From positions 1-64,000 of the forward strand of contig CANLBN010000006.1 of the NCBI GenBank assembly GCA_947488935.1: DNA of 64,000 nt, written 5' to 3'. This document shows, one piece after another, positions 16,902 through 27,453 of this stretch (positions are counted from its first letter, which is position 1; each line of letters begins with the position of its first letter). The notes beneath the pieces were generated by a model that searched no databases, had not been told where the DNA came from, and worked only from the letters and a program-made list of their open reading frames with translations. Source of the DNA: an uncultured Pseudomonadales bacterium. GTDB taxonomy: Bacteria; Pseudomonadota; Gammaproteobacteria; Pseudomonadales; Cellvibrionaceae. Made by a program: the position numbers and the translations under genes.

Positions 16902-19649
16902 TTACAAACTATTTAATAATTGATCGAATAATTCACGGGCAACATTAATCACCTGTGCATTAGCCGAAAATAATTGTTGAAACTGAATCAAGTCGGCGGC
17001 TTCTTCATCGAGACTAACGCCTGAAATAGAGTTTCGTAAGTTGGTCGTCTGATTCAAAACGCTATTTGCCGCATTAGTATCTTGATTAGAAATATTTGCT
17101 TGAATACCGACGCTTCCCAATAAACTATCATAGGAGTCGCCAAAAGACTGATCGGTACCCACACTATTTGCATTGGTCGAACTTGCAATAGTATTAGCAT
17201 TTTGTAAACCCGCTAAGGCCAAACCATTGCGGTTATCAAAGGCGGCATCGGTATTAAAATCTAAACTGAATTGATCACCCGCTTCTGTGTTGCCGGTAAT
17301 ATTTGCCTGTATACCAATAAATGCTGACGAGGCTGTAATGGCGCCAAAAATCGCACTCGGTGTAGGCGTTGTGCCCAGTGTGATATCACTTGCCAAACTC
17401 ACATCTATGCTGCCACCGACAACCACCTCGTTAACATTACCTAAGCCTGCACCCGTAATCGTCACATTAGGGTTTGTACCGTCGTTAACATTAATCGTTT
17501 GTCCAGCAGTTGCCTCAAGTTCTACAGTTAGGTCATCACCACGTGTAGAATTAATTTGCACAAAAAACTCACCACTCGTCGCATCAAAGGAACTAACAGC
17601 AGAGATACCTAGGTCCGATAAATTTTGGTTACTATTAATTTGCTCAGCAATATAGTCATTAAAGTCTTCACCAGCATTAAGCCCTGGAGCAGGGATACCG
17701 GGATCAAACACGCCACCGGCCTGACCGATTAGATCTTCACCGTTTAAGGTGATTTGCAGAGGTTGCGTTAATGTTAACGACGTATTTAAATTGCGTAACT
17801 CAAGATTATTAAAAGCCGTCGCACTCACACCATCAATATTATCTAATACACCTGCGGTTGCTCGCGCGCTCGCATTAGCTGTAGAAAAAACATTTTGCGA
17901 CGTTGTTGCGCCCGTTACCGGATCAACACGCGTAAAGGTAAATGTCTCGGCAGGGTAGCCATTAACACCCGTACCCGCTGCAACAGCAACACTACCACCC
18001 GGCAAACCTAAAGCTGCACCATTACTCACAACGGTTGTTTGACCAACATCCGTTGGAAACAAACTATTTTGTATACCTGGCACATAAATTTGATTTCGAA
18101 TAGGTGGATCAAGCTGCACTGGGTTTGCTAAATTAGAATTATCTAAAATATCGTAAGTCGTTGGACTGGTAAAGCGTACCAATAAAGGCGGAGAAAATTC
18201 ACCGGGTTGCGCGAATAAAGGCAGTGTTGCACCGCTTGCATCATTAACACTGAGCACTTCACCGGGTGATATTTGTGCATTACCTAAATTACCTAAATTG
18301 GTATCGGTTAATAAAGGGCTACCTAAAGCAATATCTGAAATTTGTATAGGGTTAACCGAAAATTCTTGTGCACCGTTACGCGTAGGTCTAATTAAAAACT
18401 CATCATTGTTACTAAAGGTGCCTGCTTGTAACTCGACAGCGAGACCGTCAAATTCTATCGTGCCAGGTATTGCCGGTATAACACCTGTCGCAAGCTCACG
18501 ATTATCGTCCAACCGCACCACACTAAAATTAGTGCCGCCACCACTGATTGACAAACGATAATCACTCGTCGTTAACAAGTCAGTATTGTTGATGGACAAA
18601 CTCACTACCTGATCGCTAGTTTGGTTATTACCACTTGGTAATATCCGTGCTGTCGCTTTGTCGCTACTGTTAATATCTGAGAAGAAATCTTGCCCAAACG
18701 TATTATTTAAGGTAATGCCCTGTGCTTGTATTTCGTTAAATGTATCGGCGAGTACTAAAGCGATTCGCCCCAGTTCGTTGAGAGTTGGATCGATTGCTGT
18801 CGATTCAAATTCTAATAAACCACCTAGTTCACCACCCGATAGCGATTCATTAATCGGTGCACTCAGGCCCGCAGGAAAAATATCTATTTGAGCCGCATCA
18901 AATTCATTCTGTTGCGCACTGAGTGTACTCGCATTTGTGCCGACAACAAGCGATGTACCATTACCAATACTAACATTGACCTGATCTCCCTGCTGGATAA
19001 CTTGAATACTGACTAACTCCGAAAGCGAACGTAGCGCTTCATCTCGCTGATCTAATAGATCGTTGGGAGTATCATCTGCAGCGATCCCTTGTGATGCGCT
19101 AACCGCTTGGTTTAACGATGCAACGGTTTGTGCAAGACCATTAATTTGCTCAACAGCGGTTGTAATATTTGCATCCACACCGTCTTTGATGGTTTCTATC
19201 CTATTAAATAAACCATTAAAGCGATCTTGTAGACCTTCGGCCTCGCTAATTAATAACTGCCTAGCAGGTGTCGATGTAGGATCATCGGTTGCATTTTGTA
19301 GCGCTGAAAAAAAAGCTTGAAGCCCACCGGTTAAGCCCGGTGAGTCACTAGAAATAGCATCATCTAATTGTGTAATGTTGTCGTTAAATGCTTGTAAGCC
19401 ACTAGAGAGACTTGTGTCTTGCCTAATTTGTGAGATAACAAAATTATTGACCACTCTCTCGATACTGGCGACTTCTACGCCATTACCGACAAAACCAACA
19501 CCTGAGGCCTGACCACCAGCAGATCTAATTTCTGTAGACTGGCGACTGTAGCCTTCTGTATTAGCATTAGCGATGTTTTGCCCTGTTGTACGCAGTGCCG
19601 TTTGGCTAGCTTGTAAACCAGTAATGCTGACACCCAATATACCAGTCAT
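16902..19649 (-). CDS. flgK: Flagellar hook-associated protein FlgK
   Basis: FlgK (HAP1) has the rod/hook N-terminal signature GLQASQTALRTTGQNIANANTEGYSRQ and a C-terminal coiled segment ending INVARELFDQLLNSL. At 915 residues it is larger than usual (about 550-680); the additional part is the central surface region (about 330-800). I choose the second ATG (19649), which has a GAGG SD 7 nt upstream; the in-frame ATG at 19655 sits on top of that SD. It lies 45 bp after flgJ in the operon. Confidence 0.95.
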   Translation of the reverse strand: MTGILGVSITGLQASQTALRTTGQNIANANTEGYSRQSTEIRSAGGQASGVGFVGNGVEVASIERVVNNFVISQIRQDTSLSSGLQAFNDNITQLDDAISSDSPGLTGGLQAFFSALQNATDDPTSTPARQLLISEAEGLQDRFNGLFNRIETIKDGVDANITTAVEQINGLAQTVASLNQAVSASQGIAADDTPNDLLDQRDEALRSLSELVSIQVIQQGDQVNVSIGNGTSLVVGTNASTLSAQQNEFDAAQIDIFPAGLSAPINESLSGGELGGLLEFESTAIDPTLNELGRIALVLADTFNEIQAQGITLNNTFGQDFFSDINSSDKATARILPSGNNQTSDQVVSLSINNTDLLTTSDYRLSISGGGTNFSVVRLDDNRELATGVIPAIPGTIEFDGLAVELQAGTFSNNDEFLIRPTRNGAQEFSVNPIQISDIALGSPLLTDTNLGNLGNAQISPGEVLSVNDASGATLPLFAQPGEFSPPLLVRFTSPTTYDILDNSNLANPVQLDPPIRNQIYVPGIQNSLFPTDVGQTTVVSNGAALGLPGGSVAVAAGTGVNGYPAETFTFTRVDPVTGATTSQNVFSTANASARATAGVLDNIDGVSATAFNNLELRNLNTSLTLTQPLQITLNGEDLIGQAGGVFDPGIPAPGLNAGEDFNDYIAEQINSNQNLSDLGISAVSSFDATSGEFFVQINSTRGDDLTVELEATAGQTINVNDGTNPNVTITGAGLGNVNEVVVGGSIDVSLASDITLGTTPTPSAIFGAITASSAFIGIQANITGNTEAGDQFSLDFNTDAAFDNRNGLALAGLQNANTIASSTNANSVGTDQSFGDSYDSLLGSVGIQANISNQDTNAANSVLNQTTNLRNSISGVSLDEEAADLIQFQQLFSANAQVINVARELFDQLLNSL

Positions 19650-19694
19650 GAGCATGCCTCATTCGATTTAGTGAATTTTTTCTTAATCATTACA

Positions 19695-20618
19695 TTATTC
19701 ATGTTCAAAATAATTATTAATAATGGTATTAATCTTTTTAGCGTAGCTCGGGTCCGTTGCATAACCAGCATTTTGTAACTCGTTAACAAATGCTTCGCTG
19801 TTATCGGCAACGGTTAATGCTTTTTCGTAACGTGGCTGCTTCATGAACTCTAAATAATCATTAAATGATTCACTGATGCTATCGTAGCGCCTGAAATTAG
19901 CATTCTCTCTTTGCGCTACTCCTTCTCTATATTCGATAGTCGATACATTAACGAGATGCCCTTGCCAGCGAGAATCGGCTTTAATATTAAATAAATTAAA
20001 GGATGTTTTACCGTAGCTATCCTGTATTGTGTGCTCTCCCCAACCTGTTTCCAGTGCCGACTGTGCAACTAGCACTTTAGGGTCAATGCCTAGTTTTTCT
20101 GCTGCTTTTTCAGCATAGGGAAGCATAGCTTTAATAAAGTCTTCTGGCGTTTTTATATTATTTAAAACACTTTCATCATTTTTACTTACCTTTAGCATCT
20201 CAAAGTTGGCGCCATAAGGGCTATGTACCGACTTTCTTTCTGGGTCAGATAATGTACTCGCCTCGCCAGAGGCTTTAGAGTCAGGCGTATAACTCCGGCT
20301 AAGTTGGCGGTATAAGGATTCGGCTAAGCCAATACCACGGCCTTCGGTTAAGGAGACACTCCATTGGTCATCCAGCATACTTTGGCGAAATTTCATTTCT
20401 GATGTATTAAGCGGGTTATCTTTAGCAAAAACCTCATTGGCAGAGCGCATATTTTTTAACATCATTTGCACAAACATTGATTCAAATTGTTTTGCTACTT
20501 TTCTTAGTGCTTGATCTTCGTCTTCTTTACCCAAGCGCTTAATATCATTCAACTGATTTAAATCCGTATAGGATTGTCTCGATTGAAACCTATCTAACTG
20601 CGTTGGTAAATTATCCAT
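19695..20618 (-). CDS. flgJ: Rod assembly peptidoglycan hydrolase FlgJ
   Basis: FlgJ is bifunctional. An N-terminal rod-binding domain (about 30-110, with VAKQFESMFVQMMLKNMRSAN) is joined to a C-terminal glucosaminidase-type domain (about 150-307). The latter has LVAQSALETGWGEH, containing the catalytic Glu, and FNLFNIKADSRWQG. It opens the cell wall for the rod in the periplasm. The 307-residue length matches the two-domain form of gamma- and betaproteobacteria. It has no signal peptide, as expected for a flagellar-exported protein. Confidence 0.95.
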   Translation of the reverse strand: MDNLPTQLDRFQSRQSYTDLNQLNDIKRLGKEDEDQALRKVAKQFESMFVQMMLKNMRSANEVFAKDNPLNTSEMKFRQSMLDDQWSVSLTEGRGIGLAESLYRQLSRSYTPDSKASGEASTLSDPERKSVHSPYGANFEMLKVSKNDESVLNNIKTPEDFIKAMLPYAEKAAEKLGIDPKVLVAQSALETGWGEHTIQDSYGKTSFNLFNIKADSRWQGHLVNVSTIEYREGVAQRENANFRRYDSISESFNDYLEFMKQPRYEKALTVADNSEAFVNELQNAGYATDPSYAKKINTIINNYFEHE

Positions 20619-20732
20619 TATCTTCTTCTGTATAAGTTCTTCTATTTAAAATAAAATTTCAATTTTTAAAAAAAGTTATCCACAATATGCACAAGTAATT
20701 AACAATTGCTAAAAAATTTAATATTAGCAATA

Positions 20733-21863
20733 TTAAATAACAACGAGCTCTGCTTTTAATGCGCCCGCTTCTTTTAGTGCTTCTAAAATTGCCATTAAAT
20801 CACCAGGCGCTGCACCTACATCATTAACTGCACGAACTAATTCATCGAGTGTAGGCCCCGGAGAAAAATTAAACATAGGGTTTGTCTCTTGCTCGGCGGT
20901 AATATCTGTATTGGGTACAACTACCGTTGTGCCTTCACTCAAAGCATTCGGTTGACTCACATCAACAGTTTCAGACACCATCACCGTTAAGCTACCGTGA
21001 GTTATCGCAACAGGTGCAATGCGTACATGACGACCAACAACGATAGTCCCTGTGCGCGAATTAATCACTACACGTGCAGACGCTTCGCCGGGCCTCACTT
21101 CTAAATTTTCGAGTAAAGAAATAAAATCAACGCGTTGGCCAGGATTTTTAGGGCCATTAACCTGAATAGACGTAGAGTCAATCGCGCGAGCAACATCAGG
21201 CCCCAGCAAATCATTAATGCTATCAGCCACACGTTTAGCACTGGTAAAATCTGAGCGATGCAAATTAAAAACAATGGGTTGACCCGACGCAAAAGCAGTG
21301 GGTACAGAGCGCTCGACAGAAGCACCATCGGGAATACGTCCTACACTCGGAACATTAATAGTTAGGCGGGAGCCATCGGCACCACCAACACCTAAACCAC
21401 CCACGACTAAATTTCCTTGAGCAATTGCATACACATTACCGTCGATACCTTTTAGCGGTGTGATTAATAAAGTACCACCACGCAAGCTCTCGGCATTAGC
21501 AATGGACGATACTGTAATATCTATGCGTTGACCTGGTTTTGCAAAAGCAGGAAGCTCAGCATGTACCGCAACAGCAGCGACATTATCAAGTTGTAGGCTG
21601 GCATCTCCCGGAATGGCAATACCAAATTGTTTGATTAAATTGAGAAAAGATTCTTGAGTAAACGGTGCTTGGTTCGTACTATCGCCAGTGCCATCTAAAC
21701 CAACAACTAAACCGTAACCCACTAAGGGGTTGCTACGAATACCAGCAATTGTCGTAATATCCTTAATACGCTCTGCATGAACCGTAAGTGATGATAATGA
21801 CGCAAGTATCAATAAAATACTTATCGCTGGCGTCATCATTTTTTTAACTAAAAATATTTTCAT
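20733..21863 (-). CDS. flgI: Flagellar P-ring protein FlgI
   Basis: FlgI forms the periplasmic P ring around the rod. The 376-residue protein has a Sec signal peptide (about 1-30, cleaved after VHA). The family blocks [29 protein letters not shown] and [28 protein letters not shown] are present. It lies 39 bp after flgH and 114 bp before flgJ. Confidence 0.96.
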   Translation of the reverse strand: MKIFLVKKMMTPAISILLILASLSSLTVHAERIKDITTIAGIRSNPLVGYGLVVGLDGTGDSTNQAPFTQESFLNLIKQFGIAIPGDASLQLDNVAAVAVHAELPAFAKPGQRIDITVSSIANAESLRGGTLLITPLKGIDGNVYAIAQGNLVVGGLGVGGADGSRLTINVPSVGRIPDGASVERSVPTAFASGQPIVFNLHRSDFTSAKRVADSINDLLGPDVARAIDSTSIQVNGPKNPGQRVDFISLLENLEVRPGEASARVVINSRTGTIVVGRHVRIAPVAITHGSLTVMVSETVDVSQPNALSEGTTVVVPNTDITAEQETNPMFNFSPGPTLDELVRAVNDVGAAPGDLMAILEALKEAGALKAELVVI

Positions 21864-21902
21864 ATAATCACTCTAGGTGTATTACGATATGCATCAATAG
21901 AT

Positions 21903-22610
21903 TCATAGTGGCCAGTAAGGGCCGTTGAAAAATCGGCCTAACCAACCTTGTCGTTGCGAGTCGGCAAGCTCACCTGTACCGCTATAGGCAATACGTGCAT
22001 TAGCTAGGCGTGTTGAAGGCACCATATTATCGAGACCCACGTCCGATGGACGCAACATACCACTGATGCGAATATACTCATCCCCTCTGTTGAGCTTTAG
22101 CCATTTTTCACCGCGTATCACTAAATTGCCATTAGGCATAATGTCAGTAATAGTGACACTGATATTACCTTCTAGACTATTGCTTTGATCCGCACTGGCA
22201 TCACCCTCAAACTCACGACTTTGCTCAGCAGAAGTAGGAATTGTAATATTGCCTAGAAGAGGAAGATTTCGCGTAGTGCTTCTACCCAAAATAGTATTGT
22301 TACCATTCTCTAACAATGAAATAGACGTCTCTTTATCAACCTCTACGGTACTTGATTTAGTCGATACAGTACGTTCATCTAATACAATAGTAATAATGTC
22401 ACCAACACGATGTTGATTTGTATTACCGAACAACGACAAGTTGTGACCCGCTACAAATAAACTTCCTGCTATAGGCTGAGGCTTTGCCTTTGATGGAACA
22501 ATAACAGGGGCAAAACTTGGATCATCGGGGCGAATATTTTCTATATTTTGACAAGCAGCTAAGACAAAACAGCTGCTGACAAGAATGACCTTTTTAATCG
22601 AGGTTATCAT
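21903..22610 (-). CDS. flgH: Flagellar L-ring lipoprotein FlgH
   Basis: FlgH forms the outer-membrane L ring. The start at 22610 gives 235 residues beginning MITSIKKVILVSSCFVLAAC, a clear lipoprotein signal with lipobox LAAC. The upstream 25 codons of the open frame overlap flgG and are not part of FlgH. Typical features are SLFGNTNQHRVGDIITIVLDE and the C-terminal LADSQRQGWLGRFFNGPYWPL. It follows flgG by 22 bp. Confidence 0.95.
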   Translation of the reverse strand: MITSIKKVILVSSCFVLAACQNIENIRPDDPSFAPVIVPSKAKPQPIAGSLFVAGHNLSLFGNTNQHRVGDIITIVLDERTVSTKSSTVEVDKETSISLLENGNNTILGRSTTRNLPLLGNITIPTSAEQSREFEGDASADQSNSLEGNISVTITDIMPNGNLVIRGEKWLKLNRGDEYIRISGMLRPSDVGLDNMVPSTRLANARIAYSGTGELADSQRQGWLGRFFNGPYWPL

Positions 22611-22632
22611 AGTAAATTTACCGATTAATAAT

Positions 22633-23418
22633 TTATAAGTTCTGAGAAATAAATTGCAGCATTTGGTCAACCGTCGATACCACACGAGAATTTAATTCAT
22701 AGGTACGCTGTGTACTAATCAAATTAACAAGCTCTTCGACTACCTCTACGTTAGAATTTTCTAGCGTGCCTTGTAGTACTTCACCTAAGCCATCAAGGCC
22801 TGGGGTTCCGGTTTGCGCATCACCACTGGCTGCTGTTTGCGTAAAAATATTGCCGCCTTGAGATTGAAGCCCTGCAGGGTTCACAAAGTCAGCAATTTCA
22901 ATATCGCCTAATTGCTGAGGGTCAGGGTCTCCAAAAATGGTTGCCGACACAGAGCCATCTGCACTGATAGTGACGTTACTGGCATTTTCAGGAACAGTAA
23001 TCGTGGGCTCTAGTAAATAACCTTGGGAGTTAACGATTTCACCGTCGCTATTTAATTGAAAAGCACCATTACGGGTATAGCCGGTTTCGCCATTAGGTAG
23101 TTGAATTTGAAAAAATCCACGGTTATTAATGGCTAGATCTAAGCCTTGATCAGTGACTTGTAAGCTACCACCCGTAAACTCTTTTTCTGTTGAGACAACA
23201 CGCACACCGGTACCAATTTGTATACCCGATGGAAGCTCCGTTGATTGCGAAGATAGACCACCGGGCTGCCTTTGGATTTGATAAAGCAAATCTTCAAAAT
23301 TAACGCTGTCCCGCTTAAAGCCCGTCGTCGATGCATTCGCTAAGTTATTCGAAATAGTCGAAAGTCGTGTGTCCTGTGCTGACAAACCTGTCTTACTAAT
23401 AAAGAGTGCCGGATGCAT
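22633..23418 (-). CDS. flgG: Flagellar distal rod protein FlgG
   Basis: FlgG is the distal rod subunit. The 261-residue protein has the N-terminal rod motif LSTISNNLANASTTGFKRDSVNFEDLLYQ and the C-terminal LENSNVEVVEELVNLISTQRTYELNSRVVSTVDQML. Both are diagnostic. It lies between flgF and flgH in canonical order. Confidence 0.96.
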   Translation of the reverse strand: MHPALFISKTGLSAQDTRLSTISNNLANASTTGFKRDSVNFEDLLYQIQRQPGGLSSQSTELPSGIQIGTGVRVVSTEKEFTGGSLQVTDQGLDLAINNRGFFQIQLPNGETGYTRNGAFQLNSDGEIVNSQGYLLEPTITVPENASNVTISADGSVSATIFGDPDPQQLGDIEIADFVNPAGLQSQGGNIFTQTAASGDAQTGTPGLDGLGEVLQGTLENSNVEVVEELVNLISTQRTYELNSRVVSTVDQMLQFISQNL

Positions 23419-23492
23419 AATTTTTCTCTCTGTTTAATAATGGTGCTAAATAATTTTTTTGTATGTCTTTATCAATTACTTTTCATTAATCA

Positions 23493-24251
23493 TTAGTTAG
23501 TTTGCAATAATCGCGCCGATGCTTCGGAGTTATCTCTTGCCGCTTCCATCACTTTGATAGACATTTCATATTGTCTGGCAAGTGTAATCACTCTACCAAT
23601 TTCCGCGATGGGGTTAACATTACTGCCCTCTAAAAAACCATGGCTAAGGCTGACGGTAGCATCAACATCGGCAACGGCTTGATCGTCTTTCAATTTAAAT
23701 AAGCCATCGCTGCCTTTTTGTAAATCTTGCGGATCTGGGTTAACTAAACGAATTCTATCGAGTTGCGTAACTTCGCTTGGGAGAGCACCCTGTAGTACAA
23801 CACTAATCGTGCCGTCTTTAGCAATCTCTATTTTTTGAATAGGTGGAATCGTAATTGGCCCGTCGTTTCCTAATACCGGCAAGCCATTGCCGGTACGCAA
23901 TACGCCTGTGTTATCTATTAGCAAATTACCGGAGCGTGTAAAGGCTTCACTCTCTTCGCCATTTTCACCAAAGTTTTGTACCGCGATAAAACCCTCTCTA
24001 CCAATGGCGACATCTAAGTCTCTCCCCGTTTCGATGAGAGGCCCCGGTGCAAAATTTGCCGATGGATTTTCTGTTAAAGCAAAAGCACGCGTCGGCAAGC
24101 CTTCGCCGTAATAAACACCCATACTTCTCGCTTGCTCAAAATCGCCACGAAACCCTGTCGTGTTTGCATTAGCAAGGTTATTAGAACGCACGGCCTGCCC
24201 TAACATATTATGCTTAGCCGCTGTCATACCAACATATAGGGCTTTATCCAT
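23493..24251 (-). CDS. flgF: Flagellar proximal rod protein FlgF
   Basis: FlgF is a proximal rod subunit. The 252-residue protein opens DKALYVGMTAAKHNMLGQAVRSNNLANANTTGF and closes with LARQYEMSIKVMEAARDNSEASARLLQ. It is the first gene of the flgFGHIJKL run, about 110 bp downstream of a sigma54 site. Confidence 0.95.
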   Translation of the reverse strand: MDKALYVGMTAAKHNMLGQAVRSNNLANANTTGFRGDFEQARSMGVYYGEGLPTRAFALTENPSANFAPGPLIETGRDLDVAIGREGFIAVQNFGENGEESEAFTRSGNLLIDNTGVLRTGNGLPVLGNDGPITIPPIQKIEIAKDGTISVVLQGALPSEVTQLDRIRLVNPDPQDLQKGSDGLFKLKDDQAVADVDATVSLSHGFLEGSNVNPIAEIGRVITLARQYEMSIKVMEAARDNSEASARLLQTN

Positions 24252-24363
24252 AACACTTCCTCAGAGTAAGTACTCTTTAGTTATAATCAGTGAGTGATTA
24301 ACAACAGGGCTGGTCATTCAGTACTGTTATTTTTTTGGCTTAATATTCTATTAATTAGAATGG

Positions 24364-24379
24364 AGCAAGAAGAATGCCA
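24364..24379 (-). promoter_or_regulatory. Sigma54 promoter of flgFGHIJKL
   Basis: The minus strand reads TGGCATTCTTCTTGCT, with GG-N10-GC spacing and a perfect TTGCT -12 element. Predicted initiation near 24352 leaves a leader of about 100 nt. Together with the terminator after flgE it separates this operon from flgBCDE. Confidence 0.88.
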
Positions 24380-24456
24380 ACAAATATACAGGCGATAATA
24401 AGTTCCCTATAAATATAAAAAAATTAAGGTTTTTATTAATTTGTAGAGAAAATTTT

Positions 24457-24509
24457 AAGAAGAAAAAAAAGAGAGGTGCTTCATTAGCTCGACACTCCGA
24501 GCTAATGAA
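24457..24509 (-). terminator. Terminator after flgE
   Basis: A 12-bp perfect stem (TTCATTAGCTCG 24480-24491 with CGAGCTAATGAA 24498-24509, 6-nt loop) is followed on the minus strand by an eight-T run about ten bases further on. It ends flgBCDE. Confidence 0.85.
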
Positions 24510-24524
24510 AGAAGGATAATTAAA

Positions 24525-26153
24525 TTAAATGTTAATAATAGTTTGCGTCACTGTATCGGCTGTTTCTACAGTTTGTGCATTCGCCTGGAAGTTTCTCTGC
24601 GCAATAATTAGGTTAACTAATTGTTCTGATAAATCGACATTGGATTCTTCCAACGCACCCGATTCAATTAATCCTAAAGATGCTGATCCCGGTTGGCCAA
24701 TTAACGGAACACCCGATTCGAATGTTTCAACAAAACTTGTATTACCAACGGATTCCAAACCTTGAACATTGGCGAAATCTGCCAGTGCAACCTGCGCTAA
24801 CACACGGTTTTCACCATTGGTGAATCGCGCAAAAATGCTACCGTCATCACTAATACTCAAACCCGCTAGTCGACCCGTGGTAGTACCGTCTTGCGAACTC
24901 GCTCTAACTTCAAAATCTCCAGCTACCTGTGTGGAACCCACTAGAGAAACATTTAAATTAGAATTTGGCGTACCAATCGGCGCACCCGCAGCCAATGGCC
25001 CAATAGCACCTAGTGGCTGACCGTTAGCATCCAAGGGTGTCCAGTTAACAATATCAATATCGTCCGATGCTATCTCATTTAATGCACCATTGGCCGTAAA
25101 AAATAAGTCATGAACCGATAAGGTTGCCGTATTGACTGGATCTAGCGGATCCGTCGGTGCCCCTACATTTTGCCCATCAACTTGTACAACCACTTGCCAA
25201 GAGTTAGGAACTGTTGGAGGACTGTTACTCGGGTCAAATGGCTGTCTGATAAAGAATTGTTGCAACACGTGAGAATTGCCAAGACTATCAAAAATAGTCG
25301 TTGCCGTTGTATGATTAAACGTGCTCGAATCCAGTGGATCAAAACCAATACCAACAGCTGTTGTGGTTGATATATCTAGCGCTGGTGCACCAGCAACGGT
25401 TGGATTTGTGGTTAAACTAAAACCTTCATCTAACACTAACTCAACATCACCTGCTGCATTCACTTGCGAATCTAAACCCAGAGCATTATTGAGTACTGTA
25501 CTAATCGTTGCCGCAGTATCATCACCTGTTGCCGCTGATGTTGATAAAACCAAGTTACTCGAAACACCTTGTGGGTTAGTAATAGTCACTGTGACATCGC
25601 CAGCATCAATAGCAGCAAGGCGTGCCGTAGGGATAGTAAAGGCAAGCTGAGGAGGTGCTTCTCGCGAATCTAAGCCAACCTCGGCATTCACCTGAGTGGT
25701 TGTTTCCGGCTGTAAATTAGAAGAAGAGATTTCTATATCGCCGACGATATTATTAACGTTGCCATTATCATCGATGCTAAAACCCTGTAAACGCGCATTA
25801 GAGTTATTAACAATAAATCCATCGTCATCAATGCCAAAAGTACCTGCCCGTGTAAAACCTTGCTCGCCGTTATTGTTCGTTACAAAAAAGCCTGAGCCAC
25901 TGATTGCTAAGTCGAGTAAATTATCGGTAAAGGAGACATTACCTTGATCAAATTGTTGCGAGATATCCTGCACACGTACACCACTACCCACAGTCGAGGT
26001 ACCAGAATTACCAATAGAAGAGGTAAAAATATCACCAAACTCTGCACGTGACTCTTTAAAACCTGTGGTTGATGCATTGGCAATATTATTGCCCGTTACG
26101 GCCAGATCTTGGCTCGCTGCACGTATACCACTTAATGCAATATTAAAACTCAT
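24525..26153 (-). CDS. flgE: Flagellar hook protein FlgE
   Basis: FlgE builds the hook. The 542-residue protein begins SFNIALSGIRAASQDLAVTGNNIANASTTGF. It has hook-specific GSGFFVTNNNGEQGFTRAGTFGIDDDGFIVN and ends LEESNVDLSEQLVNLIIAQRNFQANAQTVETADTVTQTIINI. It is somewhat longer than the enteric form (about 400), owing to the middle domains. It is the last gene of flgBCDE. Confidence 0.96.
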   Translation of the reverse strand: MSFNIALSGIRAASQDLAVTGNNIANASTTGFKESRAEFGDIFTSSIGNSGTSTVGSGVRVQDISQQFDQGNVSFTDNLLDLAISGSGFFVTNNNGEQGFTRAGTFGIDDDGFIVNNSNARLQGFSIDDNGNVNNIVGDIEISSSNLQPETTTQVNAEVGLDSREAPPQLAFTIPTARLAAIDAGDVTVTITNPQGVSSNLVLSTSAATGDDTAATISTVLNNALGLDSQVNAAGDVELVLDEGFSLTTNPTVAGAPALDISTTTAVGIGFDPLDSSTFNHTTATTIFDSLGNSHVLQQFFIRQPFDPSNSPPTVPNSWQVVVQVDGQNVGAPTDPLDPVNTATLSVHDLFFTANGALNEIASDDIDIVNWTPLDANGQPLGAIGPLAAGAPIGTPNSNLNVSLVGSTQVAGDFEVRASSQDGTTTGRLAGLSISDDGSIFARFTNGENRVLAQVALADFANVQGLESVGNTSFVETFESGVPLIGQPGSASLGLIESGALEESNVDLSEQLVNLIIAQRNFQANAQTVETADTVTQTIINI

Positions 26154-26224
26154 CTTCTTCTCCTACTCTACAACTGTATTTTTTGGATAAAGGTTTAACA
26201 ATCTTTATATATTTTCACGTCAAA

Positions 26225-26941
26225 TTAATTAAACTGCCTAACTTCGCTTAAATTGACCTGCCCGATTCCCGAAAGGTTAAGTACTAATTGATTATTTTCG
26301 TTAACGGTAACGCTGTTAACATTTGCCGTTAATGCGGTATCTATTTGTTCTGTCTCACCATTTTGGGTCGATAACACTTCAAATCTAAAACGCCCCGATT
26401 CAATAGGGTTTTCTGAACGGAAACCGTTAAGCTCGCCATTGACCTCAATAACAGTGCCATCCCAACGGAAAGAGACTTCACCTGCAGGCTGTCCTCCTAA
26501 TGGGATAGTCTCCAGTAATTCGCCACCTTCGCTAAAGACGTTAATAGACACGTCACTTGATGTCGCAGGTAGTGTGAATGCACCGCCCACAAAACTGCCT
26601 TGGCTTAACTCAGCTGTCGACGTAGGCACAGCAACCGAGCTACCCACTAGTGATGATGCCTGCAAGGCTTGATTAGACAATGTATTAGCTGCAAAACCAT
26701 CAAAACTATTATTAAGTCTATCTATGCCTTCTACTTGACTAAACTGCGCAAGTTGCGCAACAAACTCAGAGTTTTCTTGTGGCTCTAAGGGGTTTTGGTT
26801 TTCTAGCTGAGCAATCATCAGCTCTAAAAAAGCTGTTTGACCTAACTCATTTTGCGAACCGTCCACCGCCGCCGCTTCTTCTTGTTGACGGGTGGTAAGC
26901 GATAAACTATTTAGAAATGCGTTATCTGTAATACCGTCCAT
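26225..26941 (-). CDS. flgD: Hook cap/scaffold protein FlgD
   Basis: FlgD is the cap needed for hook polymerisation. The 238-residue protein has the N-terminal motif QTAFLELMIAQLENQNPLEPQENSEFVAQLAQFSQVEGI and a C-terminal Ig/FlgD domain. The start at 26941 (ATGGACGG, with GGTGAG SD) is preferred over a GTG at 26950 that overlaps the SD. Confidence 0.95.
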   Translation of the reverse strand: MDGITDNAFLNSLSLTTRQQEEAAAVDGSQNELGQTAFLELMIAQLENQNPLEPQENSEFVAQLAQFSQVEGIDRLNNSFDGFAANTLSNQALQASSLVGSSVAVPTSTAELSQGSFVGGAFTLPATSSDVSINVFSEGGELLETIPLGGQPAGEVSFRWDGTVIEVNGELNGFRSENPIESGRFRFEVLSTQNGETEQIDTALTANVNSVTVNENNQLVLNLSGIGQVNLSEVRQFN

Positions 26942-27022
26942 TATTCTCACCTACTTAATTGTGTACTAAGGTAAATCTTATACGATTGACCGATATAACT
27001 ACTGTTCTAAAATTTTTGAATA

Positions 27023-27451
27023 CTACTGGCCTAGGGTTAAAACACGCTGCATCATTTCTTTTGCCGAATTCATCACTTCGACATTCATTTGAAAAGAGCG
27101 CGATGCAGAAATCATATTGGCCATTTCTTCAACGGGGTTCACATTAGGGTAAAAAACATAGCCTTCTTCATTGGCCAATGGATTACCGGGTTCATAACGA
27201 GGTTGTAGTGGTGCATCACTCTCAACAATACCTAATATCTGCACACCCACATTGGCACCGTTATTATTAGCATCTAGATCCAGTACATCGTTATTGAGTG
27301 CCGTAAAAACTGGATGCCTACCACGATAGGTTTCATCGATACTTGATGCCGCAGCATCAGCGTTAGCTAAGTTACTTGCCGTTGTATTCAAACGCACACT
27401 TTGTGCATTCATTGCAGAACCCGCGATATCAAAAATATTAGCTATCGACAT
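27023..27451 (-). CDS. flgC: Flagellar proximal rod protein FlgC
   Basis: This 142-residue proximal rod subunit has AGSAMNAQSVRLNTTASNLANADAA at its N-terminus, YPNVNPVEEMANMISASRSFQMNVEVMNSAKEMMQRVLTLG at its C-terminus, and family-normal length. It starts 2 bp after the flgB stop, indicating translational coupling. Confidence 0.96.
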   Translation of the reverse strand: MSIANIFDIAGSAMNAQSVRLNTTASNLANADAAASSIDETYRGRHPVFTALNNDVLDLDANNNGANVGVQILGIVESDAPLQPRYEPGNPLANEEGYVFYPNVNPVEEMANMISASRSFQMNVEVMNSAKEMMQRVLTLGQ

Positions 27452-27453
27452 AA